Assembly (NCBI RefSeq): GCF_005117025.1
Contig: NZ_SWCO01000011.1
Location: 124,001-188,000 of the forward strand
Length of the DNA stretch: 64,000 nt
Source: Alteromonas portus
GTDB taxonomy: Bacteria > Pseudomonadota > Gammaproteobacteria > Enterobacterales > Alteromonadaceae
Direction: 5' to 3'
Within the stretch, counting starts at the first letter, position 1. Each line of letters begins with the position of its first letter. Shown piece by piece: positions 29,607 through 39,011 of the stretch. The notes beneath the pieces were generated by a model, which did no database searches, was not told the origin of the DNA, and worked only from the letters and a program-made list of their open reading frames with translations. The position numbers and the translations under genes were made by a program.

Positions 29607-29682
29607 AACAGTTCCTTTAACCAATTTAGCGAATGCTTTAGGCTATATTTGCATACTTATTGTGCTATGCTAGTATATAAAT

Positions 29683-29697
29683 ACTAGACCGTCCAGT
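29683..29697. promoter_or_regulatory. TetR-type operator candidate
   Basis: ACTAGACCGTCCAGT is a 15-base imperfect palindrome (six of seven base pairs around a central base), in the 129-base gap between the efflux adaptor and the regulator. TATATAA just upstream could be part of a -10 element. A site overlapping both divergent promoters is the usual layout for a TetR repressor that controls itself and a pump. Confidence 0.65.
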
Positions 29698-29735
29698 TTG
29701 ATATTTGAATATTCTGCAATAAAGTGAGAACATAC

Positions 29736-30389
29736 GTGGCAACCACCAAAAAGCAAGGCCGTCCTAAAAGTGAAGAAAAATACCACCTTGTACTACATGC
29801 CGCGTCTTGCTTGTTTCTGAAAGAAGGCTTTGCGAATACGTCAATGGATACGGTAGCTAAAGCATCGGGCGTGTCTAAACAGACCGTCTACTCTCACTTT
29901 GAAAGTAAAGATGCTCTTTTTAAAGCGGCTATTTCATCAAAGTGCAGGTCATATCAACTCGACACTCAACAACTCATAGACGCCACCTCTGGCTCACTTT
30001 CTCTGTTTGAATGCTTACAAAAAGTGGGTTGCCAGTTTGTGCGCTTATTACAAGACCCAGAAGCTATTGCCATATTTCGCGTTATCATCGCTGAAGCTGT
30101 AAATAGCCCTCACGTCGCTACACTTTTCTATCAGGCAGGCCCTGAAGCATCGCTTGCTACACTAAGCGCAGTTATTGAAAAATTTGGTGAAGGTAGCTTA
30201 AACGCTGACGTGGCACAGCAACTTGCAGTAGACTTTTGCGCGCTACTTAAAGGCGAGTATCACACCATGATGCTATGCGGCATTCAAACGCCGTTAAAAG
30301 ACGAAGAGATAACTGCCCACGTAAATAGCGCCGCAGAAAAGATTCTCTTACTTTTTACTCACTACACCCAGCAAAGCAGTAAATACTGA
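29736..30389 (+). CDS. TetR-family repressor, probably of the adjacent RND pump
   Basis: About 217 residues. The N-terminal helix-turn-helix is typical: GRPKSEEKYHLVLHAA, then TSMDTVAKASGVSKQTVYSHFESKDALF. The C-terminal part resembles the AcrR/AefR-type ligand domain (FVRLLQDPEAIAIFRVIIAEA). GTG 29736 is preferred, with GAGAA five bases upstream; GTG 29724 is in frame with no such site. Divergent orientation and the palindrome between the genes argue for local repression of the efflux operon, which is inference. Confidence 0.88.
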   Translation: MATTKKQGRPKSEEKYHLVLHAASCLFLKEGFANTSMDTVAKASGVSKQTVYSHFESKDALFKAAISSKCRSYQLDTQQLIDATSGSLSLFECLQKVGCQFVRLLQDPEAIAIFRVIIAEAVNSPHVATLFYQAGPEASLATLSAVIEKFGEGSLNADVAQQLAVDFCALLKGEYHTMMLCGIQTPLKDEEITAHVNSAAEKILLLFTHYTQQSSKY

Positions 30390-30527
30390 TACTTTTGAAA
30401 AACGCCCGTGTCACTTTTACCTTTGCCCGGACTTTGCAAAACGTAAGACAAGATTAACCTTGTCCTAATGACTTAACACCACTGGTATTATAAACTAGCA
30501 GCGTTTTCGTTGATGATTGAGAAGCGC

Positions 30528-31541
30528 ATGTCTGACTTTACCGGTAACCACATTCTTTCGGTTAATCAATTCGATCGCGAGGCCATTGAGAAAGTCTTCT
30601 CAGTCGCCAATTCCATGCAACCTTATGCCAAGCGACAAAAGCGCACGACCGTATTAGACGGCGCTATTCTCGGTAATCTTTTCTTTGAGCCTAGCACGCG
30701 TACTCGGGTGAGTTTTGGTACTGCTTTCAACTTATTAGGCGGTGAAGTAAGAGAAACGACCGGCATGTCTAGCTCTGCCCTGGCTAAAGGCGAATCACTC
30801 TATGATACCGCTCGTGTGCTCAGCGGCTACTCTGATATTATCGCCATGCGACACCCTGCAGCCGGGTCTGTCGCTGAATTTGCTGAAGGTAGCCGAGTCC
30901 CCGTCATTAATGGTGGCGATGGCGCAAACGAGCACCCTACGCAAGCACTGTTAGACCTATTTACAATAAAACGTGAACTGGAATACAACGGTCACGGTAT
31001 TGACGGTTTACACATCGCAATGATTGGTGATTTACGTTACGGCCGTACAGTGCACTCGTTATCACGCTTATTGTGTTTATTTAAAAATATACGCTTTACG
31101 CTGATTTCCCCCAAAGAATTGGCCATGCCCCAGCCTATTATCGATGCGATAGAAAACGCAGGGCATCAACTTACTATCACAGAGACGCTCGAAGGAAATA
31201 TGGATGCGGATATCTGCTATCAGACACGTATTCAAGAAGAGCGCTTTCCTTCTCAAGAAGAAGCGAACAAATACCGGGGTAAGTTCCGTTTAAATCAGTC
31301 GATCTACACAAAACACTTTCAGTCGAAGACCGTTATTATGCATCCACTTCCCCGTGATTCACGTATGGAAGCCAACGAATTAGATAACGATCTAAACCTT
31401 AATCCAAACCTCGCTATTTTTAGACAGACCGACAATGGTGTGCTTGTAAGAATGGCCTTGTTTGCGCTAACCCTTGGTGTGGAAAACCTTCTCACCAAGT
31501 ACGAACGCGACGTCGTTTGGTACAGCAATAAGAGTAAGTAA
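30528..31541 (+). CDS. pyrB: Aspartate carbamoyltransferase catalytic subunit
   Basis: Forms carbamoyl-aspartate from carbamoyl phosphate and aspartate in pyrimidine synthesis. ATG 30528 follows GAGAAG, giving 337 residues; TTG 30510 and ATG 30513 are in-frame alternatives. Active-site motifs: EPSTRTR, the [10 protein letters not shown] loop, [16 protein letters not shown] and MHPLPR. It is longer than the 311-residue E. coli PyrB, and no pyrI follows, so regulation by a PyrI subunit is not supported here. hemL begins four bases after its stop, an unusual partner. Confidence 0.93.
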   Translation: MSDFTGNHILSVNQFDREAIEKVFSVANSMQPYAKRQKRTTVLDGAILGNLFFEPSTRTRVSFGTAFNLLGGEVRETTGMSSSALAKGESLYDTARVLSGYSDIIAMRHPAAGSVAEFAEGSRVPVINGGDGANEHPTQALLDLFTIKRELEYNGHGIDGLHIAMIGDLRYGRTVHSLSRLLCLFKNIRFTLISPKELAMPQPIIDAIENAGHQLTITETLEGNMDADICYQTRIQEERFPSQEEANKYRGKFRLNQSIYTKHFQSKTVIMHPLPRDSRMEANELDNDLNLNPNLAIFRQTDNGVLVRMALFALTLGVENLLTKYERDVVWYSNKSK

Positions 31542-31545
31542 TTAC

Positions 31546-32826
31546 ATGCAAAAATCTGAAGCCTTATTTACCCGCGCCCAAAAAACCATTCCTGGTGGCG
31601 TAAATTCACCTGTTCGCGCATTTAAAGCGGTGGGCGGTACTCCCCGCTTCATTACAAAAGCTGATGGCGCTTATATGTGGGATGCGGATGGCAAGCAATA
31701 CATCGACTATATCCAGTCTTGGGGCCCGATGGTATTAGGACACAACAACGCGAAAATTCGTGAAGCAGTGATTGAGGCATCATATAGCGGCCTCTCGTTT
31801 GGCGCTCCTACAGAAGCTGAAGTGATTATGGCCGAACTTGTCAGTGAATTAGTTCCTTCAATGGAAATGGTTCGCATGGTCAACTCCGGCACAGAAGCCA
31901 CCATGTCAGCCATTCGTTTGGCTCGTGGCTACACAAGTAGAAATAAAATTGTAAAATTTGAAGGTTGCTATCACGGTCATGCAGACTCACTGCTGGTAAA
32001 AGCGGGCTCTGGCGCATTAACGCTAGGTGTACCCAGCTCACCAGGTGTCCCTGCTAACGTGGCGGAGCATACGCTAACGGTTGAATACAATAATCTAGAT
32101 AGCGTTCGAGAAATCTTTGAAGCCCACGGTGATGATATCGCCTGCATTATTGTTGAACCAGTAGCTGGCAACATGAACTGCATTCCTCCTGTAGAGGGGT
32201 TCCTTGAAGGGCTCCGTGCTATCTGCGATGAGTACGGCAGCGTGCTAATATTTGATGAAGTGATGACAGGTTTCCGCGTATCTCGTGGTGGAGCACAAGA
32301 GCGTTACAAGGTTAAACCTGACTTAACTTGTCTAGGTAAAGTGATTGGTGGCGGTATGCCAGTGGGTTGTTTCGGTGGTCGCCGCGACATCATTACTCAC
32401 ATCGCGCCAACCGGACCTATCTACCAAGCAGGTACGCTTTCAGGCAACCCGGTTGCCATGGCCGCAGGTCTTGCTGCATTAACCCAAATTAAACAGCCTG
32501 GCCTTTACGACTCTATCTTTGAGAATACACAAAAGCTCGTTGATGGGTTCCAAGCGCTTGCTGACAAACACAATATTAGCCTAACTACTAATATTGCCGG
32601 CAGTATGTTTGGGATATTCTTTACAGACGTAGAGAAGGTCACTAACTATAAGCAGGCGATTAACTGTAATACCGAGCAGTTCAATAAGTTTTATCACGGT
32701 ATGTTAGAACAAGGTGTTTACTTAGCCCCAGCGTCTTACGAAGCTGGCTTTGTCTCAAAAGCACACGATGCTGAAGTCATTGAAAAAACTCTGGCTGCAG
32801 CAGATAAAGTGTTCTCAACCTTATAA
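31546..32826 (+). CDS. hemL: Glutamate-1-semialdehyde 2,1-aminomutase
   Basis: PLP enzyme that makes 5-aminolevulinate in the C5 haem pathway. ATG 31546 gives 426 residues, the normal HemL length; the frame is open upstream into pyrB. Motifs: [20 protein letters not shown] at the N-terminus, [15 protein letters not shown], the [13 protein letters not shown] aspartate region, and the Schiff-base lysine in [14 protein letters not shown] long inverted repeat follows the stop. Confidence 0.95.
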   Translation: MQKSEALFTRAQKTIPGGVNSPVRAFKAVGGTPRFITKADGAYMWDADGKQYIDYIQSWGPMVLGHNNAKIREAVIEASYSGLSFGAPTEAEVIMAELVSELVPSMEMVRMVNSGTEATMSAIRLARGYTSRNKIVKFEGCYHGHADSLLVKAGSGALTLGVPSSPGVPANVAEHTLTVEYNNLDSVREIFEAHGDDIACIIVEPVAGNMNCIPPVEGFLEGLRAICDEYGSVLIFDEVMTGFRVSRGGAQERYKVKPDLTCLGKVIGGGMPVGCFGGRRDIITHIAPTGPIYQAGTLSGNPVAMAAGLAALTQIKQPGLYDSIFENTQKLVDGFQALADKHNISLTTNIAGSMFGIFFTDVEKVTNYKQAINCNTEQFNKFYHGMLEQGVYLAPASYEAGFVSKAHDAEVIEKTLAAADKVFSTL

Positions 32827-32855
32827 ACTATCAGCCCCCTTATCGTTAATTAAAG

Positions 32856-32908
32856 TTCGGCGCTAACACTTTTGTAAATGTAATCAAAAATAATGTGTTA
32901 ACGCCGAA
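32856..32908. repeat. Long interrupted inverted repeat after hemL
   Basis: TTCGGCGCTAACAC (32856-32869) and GTGTTAACGCCGAA (32895-32908) match as inverted repeats at 13 of 14 positions around a 25-base AT-rich spacer. No T run follows. It may be a large 3' hairpin for hemL, or a paired protein-binding site upstream of the adenylate cyclase gene. Confidence 0.65.
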
Positions 32909-32992
32909 TTCTCCTTTATACTTTCTTGACAGCATATTTTCTGAACCCCTTTTTGCTGTTTTTCTGTAGGAAATTGAAAGGTTTGATTAACA

Positions 32993-34069
32993 ATGGATTG
33001 GCAAACAAGCGCGCTTTGCGCACTTACTGTTTATAGCGCTGTTGTCAGCGTTCTTTATGTCCGGCGCAGCAGGCGCTTTAAGTATCGACTTAGAAAAGCC
33101 CTTTCTCGTACGACAAGTAAATATGAAGCTACACTTCAGGCCGCTGACGAGGCTCGATTTCAGGCTGCTGCCGACGAAGCTCTGAAGCTCACTCAAACTT
33201 TCCAAAAGTTTGTACCCCGCCAATTCGTTGAGCACATGGCTACCACTGATGTAGATTCACTGGAGCTTGGCTACGCAGCGGAAAACGATGTCGCCATTAT
33301 GTTTTGTGATATTCGTGGTTTTGCGGGCTTTTCTGAGAGAATCACTCCCCAAGAACTGATGAATTTTTTGAATTCATATTTCACCAGAATGAACGACCCC
33401 ATACACCAAAACCGCGGTTTTATAGATAAGTTTATGGGCGACGGCATAATGGCCCTGTTCGACCACCAAGGCGGAACCCCTAAGCAGAAAGCGTTGGATG
33501 CAGTTCAAGCGGCATTAGATTTACGCAAGGCGTTGACCATCTATAATGGGCACAGAAAAAATTGTGACTATGAACCTATCAATATGGGTATAGGTATTCA
33601 CTTCGGCCAAGTCATCATGGGAACCGTAGGCTCAGAAGATAGGATGGATACCACGGTAATAGGTGATAGTGTCAACATCGCATCTCGGTTAGAAGCGCTT
33701 ACACCTAAGTATCAAGCCGACATAATCGTAAGCGCTCAAGTACTTCAAATTATTGGGCCTGGTTACCCTGTTAAAACCCGCCTGCTTGACTGGGTGCGAG
33801 TTAAAGGGCGAAAAGCACCTATCGAGATATATGAAATTCTTAGCCACCTCCCCGAACAGGAGCAAGACAAGAAACTTGCCGTACAGACGAAGATTGCGGC
33901 GGGCTTGGCGTGCAGAATTAACCAGCAATGGGAAGAATCTATCGCGTACTTTGAAACAGCGCTAGCGATAAATCCTAATGACTCTCTTGTACATCACCAT
34001 CTTGATGTGTGCCGTATTTATAGAAGCCTAGATCTTGCCCCCGACTGGGACGGCGCCTTAATTCTCTAG
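32993..34069 (+). CDS. Class III adenylate cyclase, membrane-anchored
   Basis: A 358-residue cyclase. One N-terminal membrane helix (about 6-23), a basic helical linker, then the catalytic domain (about 95-285) and a TPR-like end (about 298-345, AGLACRINQQWEESIAYFETAL). Metal aspartates D106 (FCDIRGF) and D150 (FMGDG), adenine-selecting K146 and D219, and transition-state residues N228 and R232 (NIASR) are all present, so it should make cAMP. There is no recognisable extracellular sensor. It converges on the DyP-like gene. Confidence 0.9.
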   Translation: MDWQTSALCALTVYSAVVSVLYVRRSRRFKYRLRKALSRTTSKYEATLQAADEARFQAAADEALKLTQTFQKFVPRQFVEHMATTDVDSLELGYAAENDVAIMFCDIRGFAGFSERITPQELMNFLNSYFTRMNDPIHQNRGFIDKFMGDGIMALFDHQGGTPKQKALDAVQAALDLRKALTIYNGHRKNCDYEPINMGIGIHFGQVIMGTVGSEDRMDTTVIGDSVNIASRLEALTPKYQADIIVSAQVLQIIGPGYPVKTRLLDWVRVKGRKAPIEIYEILSHLPEQEQDKKLAVQTKIAAGLACRINQQWEESIAYFETALAINPNDSLVHHHLDVCRIYRSLDLAPDWDGALIL

Positions 34070-34155
34070 CGTTTAACAAACTGACGGTTTTTGTCGCTCG
34101 AATAGGTATTGAAGCATTTCTTCTTTCGATGAAGGTCAGCGCTAATTCATTGCTC

Positions 34156-35082
34156 TCAGTTTTCTGAGAGCTTCGCTTGCTGTCTAATAAAAGTGACCGA
34201 TGGTGCAAAAAACGCCGCACCTGTTTCAGCGCTGGTGAAATCTAACCAACGGTCGTAGTCTCCCTCGCCGTTGCCGTAGATCTGACTATGCAGCATTTGT
34301 TTAAAAGGCCGCGCACTGGCACTACAGCTTACAAAAAATAACCCTTGAGAAGCCATGTCGCCGTATGGCATGCCTTGCTTTATCAACCTAGGTTCGTCGC
34401 CATCGGGCGCAACAGTACTTGCCCTAACACAATGCGAAGATTCAGACTGTTCGCTACTTACCAAATTATGCTCTTGGGTTGTGCCCATCACTTGTTCTTG
34501 CTGACGACTTGAAAGGCTGTTCCAGCGCCTTAAATCGTGCCGAAAACGCTGAACATGAACATAGCTTCCACCGCTAAAATCAGGATCATCCTCGCCAATA
34601 ATGCCGACTTGTCTGCGCTTCATTCCTCGTGGGTTGTCTGCACCGTAAAGAAAACCATTGAGGTCACGGCCATCTAAGTACCTAAACCCTCTGATCTGCT
34701 CTACTAGTTCCACGTGAATGCGCAACAAGTCCATTACTTCAATTCCTACCGCATGACAAATATCTAATCTATCAGCGCGAATTTGGATAAAGAGGTCACA
34801 AGGCATGGTGGGTGCGCTGCGATCCTCACATTGCATGTCAGGAAAAGGGGCAAGTTCAACAGGTATTAAGCCTGGGTACACTTCGGTCCAGTAACCCGTA
34901 CCTATAGCGACAACGCCCGTAACCATGGCTTCGTAATGTTCATTTTCGAAGTGCTCAAAAATATCCAATACACGAGATAGTTTAGCGCGCACGGCTTGGC
35001 TATCGTCATCAATGACGTTCAGTAACAAATACTGTGCATGTAAATTTGGCTCAGCGCAGAGGCCTTTCTGTGGTTGTGTCAT
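34156..35082 (-). CDS. DyP-type haem protein (YfeX-like) with altered distal residues
   Basis: A 308-residue protein that aligns by eye with the YfeX branch of dye-decolourising peroxidases: HGFR-like RGFRYLDGRDLNGF, GGSYVHVQRFRHDL, MPYG and the FFAPSVTFI end. The proximal haem ligand H217 (ESSHCVR) is kept. The distal GxxDG motif, however, reads GFLYG, so the catalytic Asp is Tyr (Y146, codon TAC), and the distal Arg before PYG is Lys (K235). Haem binding remains plausible, but classical peroxidase chemistry may be lost or changed. No Tat or Sec signal, and no encapsulin gene nearby. Confidence 0.85.
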   Translation of the reverse strand: MTQPQKGLCAEPNLHAQYLLLNVIDDDSQAVRAKLSRVLDIFEHFENEHYEAMVTGVVAIGTGYWTEVYPGLIPVELAPFPDMQCEDRSAPTMPCDLFIQIRADRLDICHAVGIEVMDLLRIHVELVEQIRGFRYLDGRDLNGFLYGADNPRGMKRRQVGIIGEDDPDFSGGSYVHVQRFRHDLRRWNSLSSRQQEQVMGTTQEHNLVSSEQSESSHCVRASTVAPDGDEPRLIKQGMPYGDMASQGLFFVSCSASARPFKQMLHSQIYGNGEGDYDRWLDFTSAETGAAFFAPSVTFIRQQAKLSEN

Positions 35083-35264
35083 TGCCGCTCTTGTTGTTAT
35101 TCACGCCTTGTTCTGACGTTTCACTGCTGGCGAGTATTCGCCGCGCTTTGTGTTGCGAACATTTCTGTTTATTGTAGCAACTACTTCAAACTTAAAAACC
35201 TTTTCAAGTGAAGCTGCATTCGATGAAGTAGATATGCCATCGTTCAATATTTACACTAGTGTGC

Positions 35265-36956
35265 TTAATAGCCCGCGGCTTGTCCATCTTTTCGCGTTTC
35301 TGAAGCGCCAAAATAGACACCTTTCTGCTCGTCCCAAGCGATAGCCTGATAACCACCGAACGCGCCGACCACACGCTGAAGCTTATGCCCCCGCTCCATA
35401 AGCTCTCGCTGAACGGCTTCGCTGAATCCCGATTCTAAGCTGACATAACCGCCATCAATCATCAACGCGCCCGTTGGACTACTCGAGCCACTGTGCAGTA
35501 TACGTGGGGCATCACCCGCTTCCTGCAAATTCATACCGAAGTCGAGAATATTCACAATTATTTGTGCATGCATTTGAGGCTGAGTTCCACCGCCCATCAC
35601 GCCAAAGCTCATCACTGGCTTACCGTTTCTGGTTACAAAAGCCGGGATAATGGTGTGAAACGGCCGCTTTCCAGGGCGATATTCATTAAAGTGCCCTTCT
35701 TCAAGGGTAAACATCTCACCTCTATTTTGTAGAATAAAGCCAAGCCCTGGAGGCGTCATACCTGACCCCATACCGCGATAGTTACTTTGAATTAAAGACA
35801 CCATATTGCCTTCTTTATCAGCAACGGTCAGATAAATGGTATCTCCTTCATAAATACCCGCATCGACCCTATTCGCAGCGCGTTCATTATCAATTAACTT
35901 TTGGCGTTTAGCGGCATACTCTTTAGAAATCAGCCAGTCGACAGGGATTTCGTTGAAGTCTGGATCTGCATAGAACTTAGCGCGATCTTCGAAGGCGAGC
36001 TTCTTTGCTTCCACAAAAGTATGAATGTAGTCAGCTGAGTCAAACCCCATTCCTTCTATGTCATAGTGCTCAAGCACATTAAGGATCTGTAGTGCCGCTA
36101 TACCTTGTCCGTTCGGCGGAAGCTCCCAAATATCGTAACCGCGATAGTTAGCGGAAACAGGCTCTACCCACTCTGAGGTATGCGATGATAAATCTTGATA
36201 TGACAAAAAGCCGCCTTGAGACTTCATGTAAGCATCGATAGTGCGCGCGATATCGCCCTTATAAAAAGCATCTCGCCCACCTGTTGCAATTTTTTCATAG
36301 GTCACGGCTAACCCAGGGTTTTTAAAAACATCGCCTTTTTGCGGTACTTTCCCGTCGATAAGAAAAGTCTCTGCGAAGCCGTCATAGTGACCAATTCGCT
36401 CGTAATTCATCTGCCAGTAATAGGCAATAACTTCAGAAACAGGGAACCCCTCACGGGCATATTTGATAGATGGCGTAAGCAGCGCAGACATGGGCAGCTT
36501 GCCAAATTTTTCGTGTAGTGCAAACCAGCCATCTACAGCGCCTGGGACAGAAACGGGTAGCGGACCAAATTTTGGAATTTGATGCAAACCACGCTCGGCA
36601 AACACCGCTTTAGTTAGCTGTCTGGGTGAGCGGCCAGAAGCGTTTAAGCCTACTAGCTTTTCTTCTTTTGCATCCCACACAATGGCAAATAGGTCGCCGC
36701 CAATACCGCTTCCTGTAGGCTCAACTAAACCTAACATGGCATTGGCTGCAATGGCTGCATCAACCGCGCTGCCGCCTTGTTTTAAAATATCCAACGCCAC
36801 TTGCGTAGCTAATGGTTGGCTTGTTGCTACCATGCCGTTCTTTGCAATAACTTCTGAGCGACTTGCAAAGGGATGCCCCGTTATTCTGTCATAACCTAAA
36901 CAGCTGATACTAAAGAAAGCCAGTATCAAAGGTAAAAGTCGCACACTTGCAATCAT
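35265..36956 (-). CDS. ggt: Gamma-glutamyltransferase, periplasmic
   Basis: Autoprocessing N-terminal nucleophile hydrolase acting on glutathione and other gamma-glutamyl compounds. The 563-residue precursor begins with a signal peptide (about 1-20, LLPLILAFFSISCLG). Characteristic segments are MVATSQPLATQVALDILKQGGSAVDAA-type N-terminus, GSGIGGDLFAIV and LPPNGQGIAAL. The processing site is expected at GDT-IYLTVADKEGN, where the Thr aligns with T391 of E. coli GGT. AAGGAC precedes ATG 36956. It belongs to the family; exact substrate is unproven. Confidence 0.9.
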   Translation of the reverse strand: MIASVRLLPLILAFFSISCLGYDRITGHPFASRSEVIAKNGMVATSQPLATQVALDILKQGGSAVDAAIAANAMLGLVEPTGSGIGGDLFAIVWDAKEEKLVGLNASGRSPRQLTKAVFAERGLHQIPKFGPLPVSVPGAVDGWFALHEKFGKLPMSALLTPSIKYAREGFPVSEVIAYYWQMNYERIGHYDGFAETFLIDGKVPQKGDVFKNPGLAVTYEKIATGGRDAFYKGDIARTIDAYMKSQGGFLSYQDLSSHTSEWVEPVSANYRGYDIWELPPNGQGIAALQILNVLEHYDIEGMGFDSADYIHTFVEAKKLAFEDRAKFYADPDFNEIPVDWLISKEYAAKRQKLIDNERAANRVDAGIYEGDTIYLTVADKEGNMVSLIQSNYRGMGSGMTPPGLGFILQNRGEMFTLEEGHFNEYRPGKRPFHTIIPAFVTRNGKPVMSFGVMGGGTQPQMHAQIIVNILDFGMNLQEAGDAPRILHSGSSSPTGALMIDGGYVSLESGFSEAVQRELMERGHKLQRVVGAFGGYQAIAWDEQKGVYFGASETRKDGQAAGY

Positions 36957-37092
36957 AACCGTCCTTTTACTAAAACGTTGCCGATAATAAATCTAGCGTT
37001 AGTCTATCGATTCATAGTGTAGCGTTATTGTCACATTACGCCTAGGCTCTTTTCCAAAGCTTAGTAGTGGTTACAAAACACATTGCATAGAA

Positions 37093-37120
37093 CGAAAAAA
37101 GCCCCGCATTAGCGGGGCTT
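37093..37120 (-). terminator. Terminator of glnK-amtB
   Basis: AAGCCCCGC (37099-37107) and GCGGGGCTT (37112-37120) form a perfect nine-base GC-rich stem with a four-base loop. On the minus strand it is followed by TTTTTT. It lies about 60 bases past the amtB stop. Confidence 0.9.
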
Positions 37121-37177
37121 AAACGAAGTAATAAGGCATTATTGTTATTGTTGTTTCGTTGCCTAATCGAGACTCTC

Positions 37178-38425
37178 TTACGAACGGCTGCTTGTGAAGT
37201 CTGGGTATGCTTCCAGACCACATTCGCTCATGTCTACGCCGTCGAATTCTTCTTCTTCGCTCACACGTACACCCATAACCGCTTTAATCACTAGCCATAC
37301 CACTAGGCTCACTACGAATACCCATACAAAGATAGTCGCTGCACCAATTAGCTGACCAGAGATGCTTGAACCATCGTTAGTGATAGGTACAAGGATAAGA
37401 CCTAGAAGACCTACCACACCGTGAACTGAAATTGCGCCCACTGGATCGTCAATCTTAAGCTTGTCTAGCGTAACAATGCTAAGCACTACTAAAATACCAC
37501 CAAGGCCGCCGAACAGTGTAGCTTCTAGTGGTGTAGGTGTTGAAGGCTCTGCTGTAATAGCTACCAGACCTGCCAGCGCTCCGTTAAGAACCATAGTTAG
37601 GTCAGCTTTACCGAATAGAATGCGTGCTACGATAAGTGCAGCAATTGCACCACCAGCAGCTGCAGCATTTGTGTTCATAAATACAATAGCTACTGAGTTT
37701 GCACTTTCAACAGTTGCAGTAGCCAGTACTGAACCGCCGTTGAAGCCAAACCAACCCATCCAAAGGATGAATGTACCTAAAGTTGCAAGCGGTAAGTTTG
37801 CACCTGGAATCGCGTTTACTTTACCGTCAGCAGTGTATTTACCCTTACGAGCGCCAAGCACAAGAACACCAGCAAGAGCAGCAGCTGCACCAGCCATGTG
37901 AACAATACCTGAACCTGCAAAGTCAGAGAAACCAAGGTCGCCTAGCGTATACATACCGAATACTGCTTCGCCGCCCCATGTCCAAGCACCTTCCATTGGA
38001 TAGATGAAGCCCGTCATAACAACTGCAAACGCTAGGAATGCCCAAAGCTTCATACGCTCAGCAACTGCACCAGATACAATAGACATTGCTGTTGCAACAA
38101 ATACTACTTGGAAGAAGAAGTCAGCAGAAGGTGCATATGTTGCTGGTTCTTCAGCTACACCTGTTGCGCCATCAGCCATGATACCGCTTAGGAATGGACC
38201 CCAGTCGCCGCCACCGTACATAATGCCGTAACCGCAAATCATATACATAGTGCAAGCGATAGCGAATAGCGCCACGTTTTTAGTTAGAATTTCTGTGGTG
38301 TTTTTCGCTCGAACAAGACCAGCTTCAAGCATCGCAAAACCTGCAGCCATCCACATAACCAGTGCACCGCAGATTAGAAAATAAAAGGTATCTAGCGCAT
38401 ACCCAAGTTCAAAAGTGATTTCCAT
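37178..38425 (-). CDS. amtB: Ammonium transporter AmtB
   Basis: A 415-residue ammonium channel of the inner membrane with eleven predicted helices. The twin histidines of the pore appear in GIVHMAGA and SVHGVVGLLG, and the periplasmic aromatic region in MWMAAGFAMLEAGLVRAKN. GGAGA precedes ATG 38425. It lies 32 bases downstream of glnK; GlnK blocks the channel when nitrogen is sufficient. The C-terminal tail (EEEFDGVDMSECGLEAYPD) is the segment that contacts PII proteins in this family. Confidence 0.96.
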   Translation of the reverse strand: MEITFELGYALDTFYFLICGALVMWMAAGFAMLEAGLVRAKNTTEILTKNVALFAIACTMYMICGYGIMYGGGDWGPFLSGIMADGATGVAEEPATYAPSADFFFQVVFVATAMSIVSGAVAERMKLWAFLAFAVVMTGFIYPMEGAWTWGGEAVFGMYTLGDLGFSDFAGSGIVHMAGAAAALAGVLVLGARKGKYTADGKVNAIPGANLPLATLGTFILWMGWFGFNGGSVLATATVESANSVAIVFMNTNAAAAGGAIAALIVARILFGKADLTMVLNGALAGLVAITAEPSTPTPLEATLFGGLGGILVVLSIVTLDKLKIDDPVGAISVHGVVGLLGLILVPITNDGSSISGQLIGAATIFVWVFVVSLVVWLVIKAVMGVRVSEEEEFDGVDMSECGLEAYPDFTSSRS

Positions 38426-38457
38426 TATGGTTTTCTCCGCAAAAATATCGTTGTGGC

Positions 38458-38886
<429 letters not shown>

Positions 38887-38929
38887 TTATCTATATAAAT
38901 CAAAAACATACACAAGAAACAGTTAGACA

Positions 38930-38959
38930 TGCACAAAAATAATGCACATTAATGGTGCA
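38930..38959. promoter_or_regulatory. Tandem NtrC-binding sites
   Basis: TGCACATTAATGGTGCA (38943-38959) matches the NtrC consensus TGCACCA-N3-TGGTGCA at 12 of 14 positions. A weaker overlapping copy lies at 38930-38946 (TGCACAAAAATAATGCA). The strong site is centred about 98 bases upstream of the predicted glnK start point, the usual distance for NtrC enhancers. Confidence 0.75.
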
Positions 38960-39011
38960 CGATTAAAAAAATGCCCAACAATGAAGCAGCCAGATGAAGT
39001 ATTGAGGTGAG

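Noticed and set aside
34152..34171. Perfect eight-base hairpin GCTCTCAG/CTGAGAGC at the end of the DyP-like gene
   Set aside because: It straddles the stop codon and has no T run on either strand, so I did not call it a terminator.
37461..37901. A 146-codon open frame opposite amtB
   Set aside because: Antisense to conserved membrane helices; its Ala/Pro/Ser-rich content is what reverse-complemented helix codons give.
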